Shown: in pieces, positions 1 through 4,206 of the stretch
Layout of the letters: each line of letters opens with the position of its first letter
Numbering within the stretch: position 1 is the first letter of the stretch
NCBI GenBank assembly: GCA_947258905.1
Contig: CAMYKF010000181.1
Span: 1-5,098 of the forward strand
Reading direction: 5' to 3'
Source: an uncultured Pirellulaceae bacterium
Lineage (GTDB): Bacteria > Planctomycetota > Planctomycetia > Pirellulales > Pirellulaceae
DNA length: 5,098 nt
The notes under the pieces: generated by a model
Databases searched by the model: none
The model's input: only the letters and a program-made list of their open reading frames with translations
Told to the model about the DNA's origin: nothing
Translations under genes and position numbers: made by a program

Positions 1-556
1 CCAATGGTCGTTTCCACAAAATGGCCGCAGTAATCAGCAATCCACATGTGTGGGCAGCCAGGCAATACTTGCACAGATGCTGAAGCAGAAATACTTGAAC
101 AAACATGAACCACAAGGCAGCCATGCCGGCTGACAGACCGCAAGTCGCCACGATGCCCCATGCCGCTTGTCGTGACCAACCATCCGGTTTCGCAAAACCG
201 GTTGTCATCAACGCTGCGATCATGACCACATAGGAAGCTGCCGCCAGCAGACTGACCGGGATTCCCAGAAACTTTGAGTACTTGCTGTGCAGGACGTGAC
301 CGCAATCAAACAGAGTTCCGCCACTGCAGCCGGCGACTTCCGAAGACGTTAATGCGGCCCACGACAAATAGATTGCCACGACCACGGCGATCAGCGCCGG
401 AACCAGCAGAAGTGCGGCAAAACCGGTACCCGGCAGCGAGAGGATCTGGCGGATTTCACCAGTCTTTTCGAGGGCGGGCTGGGTAATACCTCCCAGACCA
501 GGATTGCCAGTCAAGCTGGATTCGTTTGCACCCGGCTTTTTGGAAGACATGCTCAT
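1..556 (-). CDS. VKOR-family (vitamin K epoxide reductase-like) membrane oxidoreductase, C-terminus cut by window edge
   Basis: This minus-strand frame starts at ATG 556-554 and stays open to the left edge, giving 185 visible residues with no stop seen. VKOR-family proteins pass electrons from thiols to quinone and so drive disulfide formation in the periplasm. The hallmarks are visible. Loop cysteines C77 and C85 are eight positions apart, as in human VKORC1 C43/C51. Ser91 sits six residues after C85, matching the conserved VKOR serine. It is followed by KFLGIPVS (residues 95-102), and the active-site CxxC is C162-K-Y-C165. Hydrophobic stretches near 46-68, 98-117, 132-157 and 168-180 fit the four-helix bundle. 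A polar N-terminal tail of about 40 residues precedes TM1. I chose ATG 556 because GGTGA lies 6 nt upstream; in-frame ATG 550 is the alternative. Many bacterial VKORs carry a C-terminal thioredoxin domain, but any such domain lies outside the window. Confidence 0.9.
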   Translation of the reverse strand, partial: MSMSSKKPGANESSLTGNPGLGGITQPALEKTGEIRQILSLPGTGFAALLLVPALIAVVVAIYLSWAALTSSEVAGCSGGTLFDCGHVLHSKYSKFLGIPVSLLAAASYVVMIAALMTTGFAKPDGWSRQAAWGIVATCGLSAGMAALWFMFVQVFLLQHLCKYCLAAHTCGLLITAAILWKRPL

Positions 557-589
557 TAATCATCACCGACTTTTCCGGAGGGGGGCGGA

Positions 590-618
590 ATTACAAAACA
601 TATGTCACGAAATGTCTT
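590..618 (-). promoter_or_regulatory. Possible sigma70-type promoter for the VKOR gene
   Basis: Read on the minus strand, AAGACA (618-613; four of six matches to TTGACA) is followed after exactly 17 bp by TGTAAT (595-590; five of six matches to TATAAT). Transcription would start near 583, leaving a leader of about 27 nt before the ATG at 556. The call rests on hexamer similarity and spacing only. Planctomycete promoters are poorly defined, so confidence is low. Confidence 0.3.
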
Positions 619-862
619 GAGCCTTCATATTACCCAATAAAATACGCGTTTTGGCGTCCGTGACCGAATAAATACCGATTATTCGATAGTACCGGCTCGG
701 CTTGTCCCGGTTAGGCAAAGGCGGCTGTGAGGCCGCACCGAGTGCTGGCATCGGTTGTGGTCCGGATGGATCGATTGCGGCAACGTTGTAATACGCGGTT
801 GCAGCGCATTCGGGTAAAGGCCTCGGGAAGGCGCCCGGAACCACGCTATATTGTGTGGCCAT
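605..862 (-). CDS. Candidate small ORF of unknown function, unproven
   Basis: An 85-codon frame opens at ATG 862-860 and closes at TGA 607-605, filling most of the spacer. An in-frame ATG at 871 would add three residues. For: the spacer portion stays open for 258 nt in DNA of only moderate GC, its translation has a balanced composition (segments such as YYNVAAIDPSG and YYRIIGIYSV) unlike the Arg-rich shadow frames nearby, and it ends 48 bp before the VKOR start on the same strand, which would suit an operon. Against: there is no Shine-Dalgarno sequence before either ATG. The same frame also continues open into the antisense of the permease gene, so part of its openness may be chance. I recognise no domain, signal peptide or membrane segment. 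If real, it would be divergently transcribed from the permease with start codons less than 20 bp apart. Confidence 0.22.
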   Translation of the reverse strand: MATQYSVVPGAFPRPLPECAATAYYNVAAIDPSGPQPMPALGAASQPPLPNRDKPSRYYRIIGIYSVTDAKTRILLGNMKAQDIS

Positions 863-880
863 CCGTATCATTGAGTATTT

Positions 881-3109
881 TTGGCCCGGAAGTTGACCTT
901 GGAATCGCCCGACGAAAAAGACCGCAAACTGGGACTCTTTGGTGCCACCAGCGTTGGCGTGGGGGCGATCGTCGGAGGCGGCATTCTGGCGCTGGCCGGG
1001 GTCGCATTCGCTGCTACCGGTCCGGCCGCGATCGTGGCGTTTGCGCTGAACGGGGTGATTGCCATGCTGACGGCGCTGAGTTTTGCCGAGATGGCGTCGC
1101 GATTTCCGGAGTCCGGCGGCACTTACACGTTTTCCAAAAAAGTCTTGTCGGTGGAGGCAGCTTTCTCGGTGGGCTGGGTCGTGTGGTTCGCTTCGATCGT
1201 GGCGGCGGTGTTGTATGCGATTGGATTCGCACATTTTTTTGTGGTGCTGATACGCGGTCTGGTTCCCGGTGATCTGTCGTGGCTGGAAGCCGAATGGCTG
1301 CAGCCGGTCCTGGCAGTGATTAGCGCGCTAATGGTCGGCGGCATGTTGATGGCTCGTTCAATGGGCGGCGGAAAATGGGCCAACGTCGCCAAAGTCATCG
1401 TGTTTGCCGTGCTGGTGCTGGCCGGTTTGTGGGCCGTGGTGCGACAACCGGCAGTCGATACGGCCGCGGGCTTGCAGCCGTTTTATGTCGCAGGACTGGG
1501 GGGTCTGATCCAGGCAATGGGTTTTACGTTTATTGCCTTGCAAGGTTTTGACCTGATCGCTGCTGTGGGAGGCGAGGTCCGCGAACCCGAAAAGACGTTG
1601 CCGCGGGCGATGATCATTTCGTTGTTGATCGCGCTGGGCATTTATTTGCCGTTACTGTTTGTGATCACGACTGTAGGCACGGATCCGGGAACTTCGATTG
1701 CCGATGCGGCACGGGCCGATCCAGAAGGCATTGTGGCCGTGGCCGCCCGAAATTACATGGGAGGATTCGGTTACTGGCTGGTCATCGTGGCAGCGGTCTT
1801 GTCGATGTTCTCGGCATTGCAAGCCAACGTCTTTGCGGCTTCGCGAATTGCCTGGGCCATGGCGCGCGACCGCACGTTGCCCTCGGCGATGAGCCGTCTG
1901 AACAAGGCCAGTAATCCGGTGATTGCGGTGGCGGCCACAACGGTATTGATTTGCGCGGTGGTGGTACTGGTGCCTGACGTGGCGACCGCCGGTGCGGCAT
2001 CCAGTCTGATTTTCCTGGTGACGTTCGCGCTGGCGCACTGGATTGCCATCCTCGTCCGACAACGTAGCGTGATACACCCGCCGCCGTTTCGCACTCCCTG
2101 GTTTCCCGCGGTTCCGGTCGTCGGTGGACTGGCTTGTCTGGGGCTGGCGATTTACCAGGGCATCGCAGTTCCTGCCGCCGGTGTGATTGCGGTTTCCTGG
2201 CTGACGCTGGGTACGATGTTGTTCCTGTTCCTGTTTGCCGGCAGGGCCCGCATACGTGACGCCACGGCGGCAGCCATTAACCCCGAACTGATCCGCTTGC
2301 GTGGCCGTTCGCCACTGGTGCTGGTGCCGATCGCCAATCCCGATAGCGCTCGTGCGCTGATCACCCTGGCAAGTTACCTGGTACCGCGGGGCATCGGTCG
2401 CGTGGTACTGCAGAATGTAGTGGTTGTACCCGCCGACTGGGACCCGGATGCTGACGAGACGCCGATCCTGCGTTCCCAGCAAGTAATGCGCAAGCTGCTG
2501 GTCGAATCGGCTCGACTGGACGTCCATGCCGATGCACTAACAAGCATTGCTGAAAAGCCGATGTCGGATATTGCCCGTGTTGCTTCGCTGCATCGATGTC
2601 GCTCGATCGTGATGGGCATGAGTGAAATTACGGATGATCGGGTCACGCGGCTGGAAAGGCTGCTGGCGGCGATTGACGTCGATGTGGTGGTGTTGCGTTC
2701 GCGGGAAGACTGGGATTTGCCCGAAGCGGAACGGATTCTGGTGCCGGTAGCCGGGCGGGGCGGCCACGAGCACCTTTTGGCGCGATTGCTGGGCAGCCTG
2801 TCACGGACGGCCCGTCGGCATGTCACCTATATGCGGGTCATGGCACCGGATACGCGTCCGGAAGATGTGGCGCGAGAGCGACGTTCCCTGCGAAAACTGG
2901 CCGACGATCAAATGCGCACCCAGGCCGAGGTCAAGGTGCTGTTGCACGAGGATGCCGGTGCCGCAATCGCCGAGGCCGCTGCCGATCATGACTTGATTGT
3001 GCTGGGTGCGCAGCGTTTGGGTCGGCGAGCCCGGGTGCTGGGCAAGTTCACACGCCGGGTGGCGGCCAGTACCGACTGTGCCATGATTGTGATGAGCAGC
3101 CGCGGCTGA
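881..3109 (+). CDS. APC-superfamily amino acid permease fused to two C-terminal Usp-like domains
   Basis: This is a 742-residue inner-membrane secondary transporter, probably for amino acids or related amines; the exact substrate cannot be read. Residues 18-455 form a 12-TM APC core, with helices near 20-43, 48-68, 92-123, 138-157, 168-187, 205-228, 244-266, 294-318, 346-366, 370-392, 408-428 and 432-453. The TM1 unwound-helix motif GVGAIVGGGI (26-35) and the TM6 to loop signature GFDLIAAVGGEVREPEKTLPRA (222-242, with E232/E235/P236) are diagnostic, and AMARDRTLP (326-334) is the usual TM8 to TM9 loop. A cytosolic tail holds two Usp-like folds, about 476-606 and 617-739. The second ends in the typical DLIVLGA...CAMIVM pattern, but its G-2x-G-9x-G motif is degenerate (G709, G714, G721), so ATP binding is doubtful. 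A stop at 872-874 makes TTG 881 the most upstream start; TTG 899 (seven codons in) has a better ribosome site. The gene stands alone and ends in the TGA shared with the converging gene. Confidence 0.93.
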   Translation: MARKLTLESPDEKDRKLGLFGATSVGVGAIVGGGILALAGVAFAATGPAAIVAFALNGVIAMLTALSFAEMASRFPESGGTYTFSKKVLSVEAAFSVGWVVWFASIVAAVLYAIGFAHFFVVLIRGLVPGDLSWLEAEWLQPVLAVISALMVGGMLMARSMGGGKWANVAKVIVFAVLVLAGLWAVVRQPAVDTAAGLQPFYVAGLGGLIQAMGFTFIALQGFDLIAAVGGEVREPEKTLPRAMIISLLIALGIYLPLLFVITTVGTDPGTSIADAARADPEGIVAVAARNYMGGFGYWLVIVAAVLSMFSALQANVFAASRIAWAMARDRTLPSAMSRLNKASNPVIAVAATTVLICAVVVLVPDVATAGAASSLIFLVTFALAHWIAILVRQRSVIHPPPFRTPWFPAVPVVGGLACLGLAIYQGIAVPAAGVIAVSWLTLGTMLFLFLFAGRARIRDATAAAINPELIRLRGRSPLVLVPIANPDSARALITLASYLVPRGIGRVVLQNVVVVPADWDPDADETPILRSQQVMRKLLVESARLDVHADALTSIAEKPMSDIARVASLHRCRSIVMGMSEITDDRVTRLERLLAAIDVDVVVLRSREDWDLPEAERILVPVAGRGGHEHLLARLLGSLSRTARRHVTYMRVMAPDTRPEDVARERRSLRKLADDQMRTQAEVKVLLHEDAGAAIAEAAADHDLIVLGAQRLGRRARVLGKFTRRVAASTDCAMIVMSSRG
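888..892 (+). promoter_or_regulatory. Shine-Dalgarno-like GGAAG that may select TTG 899 over TTG 881
   Basis: No convincing Shine-Dalgarno sequence precedes TTG 881, whose upstream sequence is T-rich. GGAAG at 888-892 lies 6 nt before an in-frame TTG at 899-901. Use of TTG 899 would remove six residues before the ESPDEKDRKLG segment and leave the whole membrane domain intact. Homologue N-termini or ribosome profiling would decide. Confidence 0.35.
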
Positions 3110-3117
3110 TCAGCGGC
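3097..3117. other. Convergent gene junction: both stop codons within one TGATCA, set in overlapping palindromes
   Basis: The permease TGA (3107-3109) and the TGA of the opposing gene (3112-3110) together form the palindrome TGATCA, so the two coding regions abut with no intergenic base. Overlapping symmetric elements surround them: CAGCCGCGGCTG (3097-3108, perfect 12 bp), GCTGATCAGC (3105-3114, perfect 10 bp), and GCCGC (3099-3103) pairing with GCGGC (3113-3117) across a 9-nt loop. These could form a bidirectional hairpin at both transcript ends. No T-tract follows on either strand, so a classical intrinsic terminator is not supported. Confidence 0.6.
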
Positions 3118-4066
3118 GGACCGCCCTGAAGAACAGAACGATGGCCACAAAGGCTGCCGCGACCACGATCCACAAAGTCCAGTCCGGCTCGGTTACCAGG
3201 GGCGTGGGATTTTCTGATGCCGCTTTCGACTCGTTCGCGCTATCTGCCGGATGCGGTGGCATGTTGTGATCGCGGCGGGAGTTGTCGTCACCGGGTGGCG
3301 TCGCTGCGCGCGACGCGTCGCTCTGTCGCCACGCGGCCCGCGCGCGATCGATGGTCGCAAGGTATTCGGCCTGGGTACCGGAGGGTCGAAGTTGATCGAG
3401 AATCGTTCCAAAGTCGGGAGCCTTGCCTTGTGCAACCGACGGCTCGTTTCCTGTGTCACGCAATTCCTGTAGCCATTTTCCGGCCGCATCGAGCGCCGGC
3501 AGGAATCCATAGGGACCATCGGCACCCGCAACCGCGATGATGCCCTCGCTGTTAACGACAAACACCTTGTCGGGCCAGGCCCGCCACGCGAGATCGGTGG
3601 AGTTGTCAATGTCGTCAACCAGGCAGGGAATGGACATTAACGTTTCATCCAGCAATCGGGAGGCCGCCGAGCAACGCTGGCCATAGTCACGGTGCGTTGC
3701 CACTCCGGTGTCGGTGCCCGATGCGCCAGCCGGACCGTCATTGGGATGGGCCTCGTTGATATAGATCACAAAGAACCCGGCGATGTCCCCGAAATCCCGG
3801 TACATCTGCTCCATGGTGTCAGCCTGACCCCGAAACGGACCTCACGTGAAGCTGCCGAAGTACAGCACGACCGGCTTGTTGATCGCCGCCAACTCGACTT
3901 CGCCATCCCCCTCGATGGTCTTGAGTTTGAAGTTGGGCGCCGCATCTCCGGGCACCAACTGACGACGCGGATACTCCTGGGCCTGGGCCTGGGCCTCGGT
4001 CGCCAGTGCGGCCAGCATCAACACGGCAAGGCTGAAAGGTGACGGGCCGCTGCGTCGATTCGGCAT
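3110..4066 (-). CDS. Deiodinase-like thioredoxin-fold selenoprotein (in-frame UGA read as Sec), signal peptide and C-terminal TM anchor
   Basis: One 318-residue reading frame runs from ATG 4066 to TGA 3112-3110, interrupted only by TGA at codon 75. Residues 1-29 form a Sec-type signal peptide: basic MPNRRSG, hydrophobic core FSLAVLMLAALA, cleavage near AQA at 27 or 29. Residues about 38-205 match the deiodinase/redoxin branch of the thioredoxin fold. PGDAAPNFKL (39-48) is the redoxin entry motif, VVLYFGSFT-U-GPF (66-78) is the active site equivalent to deiodinase GSCTUPxF, FFVIYINEAHPNDG (98-111) is the family signature, and WPDKVFVVNSEG (164-175) is the cis-Pro-side strand. A polar linker follows, then a TM helix (296-313) ending RAVRR. 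The catalytic domain should therefore face outside while tethered to the membrane. Other cysteines are C132 and C148. The substrate is unknown; thyroid hormone is not implied. Only a weak SD-like GGTG precedes ATG 4066. Alternatives are a pseudogene or a sequencing error; the downstream hairpin and intact 3' frame argue against both. Confidence 0.85.
3815..3831 (-). promoter_or_regulatory. Candidate bacterial SECIS hairpin (SelB-binding recoding element)
   Basis: Starting 10 nt after the UGA, the minus strand reads GGGGTCAGGCTGACACC. It folds as GG-(G·A)-GUC / GAC-CC, closing an AGGCU loop in which A and U can also pair. The loop lies at nucleotides 17-21 after UGA. From memory, the apical arm of E. 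coli fdhF has the loop AGGUCU in a short GC stem with one bulged U, at nearly the same distance. Here a 1x1 G·A mismatch takes the place of the bulge. The element overlaps codons for R-G-Q-A-D-T, as bacterial SECIS elements must be translated. I could not build a convincing extended lower stem by eye. Confidence 0.65.
3842..3844 (-). other. In-frame UGA, probable selenocysteine codon (residue 75)
   Basis: The codon order on the minus strand is GGC AGC TTC ACG TGA GGT CCG TTT CGG, giving G-S-F-T-[UGA]-G-P-F-R. In animal iodothyronine deiodinases the catalytic Sec occupies this exact place in GSCTUPxF, and bacterial relatives usually have Cys there. The distance from this TGA (first base 3844) to the downstream ATG (3814) is 30 nt, so both halves are in one frame. 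UGA is also used as an ordinary stop in this window (3107-3109), so the whole code is not reassigned; a local recoding signal is required. Confidence 0.82.
3976..3996. repeat. In-frame hexanucleotide tandem repeat CCTGGG, 3.5 copies
   Basis: CCTGGG is repeated three times and followed by CCT. On the coding (minus) strand it gives GCC-CAG units encoding Ala-Gln-Ala-Gln-Ala-Gln at residues 25-30 of the selenoprotein, exactly across the predicted signal-peptidase site. Slippage would add or remove AQ pairs without shifting frame, and each AQA unit is itself a possible cleavage site. Confidence 0.7.
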
Positions 4067-4113
4067 GTGGCACCGGAGTGTTCAGGAATCGGAATATCTG
4101 TTGCTTTTGCTTA

Positions 4114-4142
4114 ATTCTACAGTGCCCGCGGCCGCTGCGCAA
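4114..4142 (-). promoter_or_regulatory. Possible promoter of the selenoprotein gene
   Basis: On the minus strand TAGAAT (4119-4114; five of six matches to TATAAT) lies 17 bp downstream of TTGCGC (4142-4137; only the TTG half matches a -35). Transcription would start near 4107, giving a leader of about 40 nt before ATG 4066. The element sits in the 140-bp spacer after the kinase stop, which is long for a simple operon. It abuts the 18-bp palindrome at 4142-4159. The weak -35 would suit activator dependence, but that is inference. Confidence 0.35.
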
Positions 4143-4159
4143 ATTCACGCGCGTGAATT
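4142..4159. promoter_or_regulatory. Perfect 18-bp palindrome, possible operator
   Basis: AATTCACGCGCGTGAATT equals its own reverse complement across all 18 bases, and the symmetry stops at both flanks. It touches the -35-like hexamer of the candidate selenoprotein promoter, a usual position for a dimeric regulator. As RNA it could form a hairpin only with a tight loop, and no U-run follows on the minus strand, so an operator is more likely than a terminator. I do not recognise the half-site AATTCACGC as belonging to a known regulator. Confidence 0.5.
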
Positions 4160-4182
4160 GGCTGCAAAAAACACAAGCAGCC
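4160..4182. repeat. Inverted repeat GGCTGC...GCAGCC with A/T-rich 11-nt loop
   Basis: GGCTGC (4160-4165) and GCAGCC (4177-4182) form a perfect 6-bp stem around an 11-nt loop (AAAAAACACAA on the plus strand). It directly adjoins the 18-bp palindrome, 24 bp after the kinase stop. On the minus strand the T-run is inside the loop, not after the stem, so it does not fit an intrinsic terminator for the kinase gene. It may be a pause or processing structure, or chance. Confidence 0.35.
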
Positions 4183-4206
4183 GGTAAAGCAGCGTACCAA
4201 CCGCCA

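Larger units (their letters stand above)
557..880. other. Divergent intergenic region between the VKOR gene and the permease gene
   Basis: This 324-bp spacer lies between divergently oriented genes, so it should hold two promoters. On the minus strand, an AAGACA/TGTAAT pair with 17-bp spacing points at the VKOR gene (separate entry). On the plus strand, TATATT at 847-852 is a one-mismatch -10 hexamer placed to serve the permease, but I see no good -35 at 16-18 bp. A short inverted repeat, GCGGC (721-725) and GCCGC (732-736) with a 6-nt loop, is too weak to call. Most of the spacer is also open in one minus-strand frame (see the entry for 605-862). I found no tRNA-like T-arm or riboswitch-like structure by eye. 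Confidence 0.6.
4067..4206. other. Kinase to selenoprotein spacer
   Basis: This is a 140-bp gap between two minus-strand genes. Reading in the direction of transcription, it holds a GGCTGC/GCAGCC inverted repeat, the 18-bp palindrome, a GC-rich stretch with the symmetric octamer GCGGCCGC (4128-4135), a -10-like TAGAAT and an A-rich leader. No ORF in it looks coding. It is better read as a regulatory region with possible partial read-through from the kinase than as a simple intra-operon gap. Confidence 0.6.

Noticed and set aside
184..201. Perfect hairpin CCGGTTT-CGCA-AAACCGG
   Set aside because: It lies inside the VKOR coding region, in a loop coding for TTGFAKPDG. There is no U-run and no reason to assign a separate function.
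863..1234. Extension of the small minus-strand ORF antisense into the permease gene
   Set aside because: The permease protein sequence is strongly conserved on the plus strand here. The antisense frame gives an Arg/Gln/His-rich low-plausibility protein, typical of a shadow in GC-rich coding DNA.
1652..2527. Long 291-codon minus-strand ORF inside the permease gene
   Set aside because: It is rich in Gln, His and Arg with no domain, on the opposite strand of a clearly conserved APC transporter. It is a composition-driven shadow.
3110..3814. Independent 234-aa gene starting at ATG 3814
   Set aside because: No Shine-Dalgarno sequence precedes this ATG, which sits at the 3' foot of the hairpin. 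A protein starting here would begin in the middle of a thioredoxin fold without its active site or first strand, and the upstream frame is homologous and in register.
3842..3844. TGA as a simple sequencing error or pseudogene stop
   Set aside because: It cannot be fully excluded, but the codon falls exactly on the deiodinase Sec position, is followed by a SECIS-like hairpin at the right spacing, and the remaining 243 codons are intact. Together these make chance damage less likely.
4128..4135. GCGGCCGC octamer in the spacer
   Set aside because: It is a short GC-only palindrome expected by chance in this composition. There is no supporting context beyond its being near the promoter-like element.
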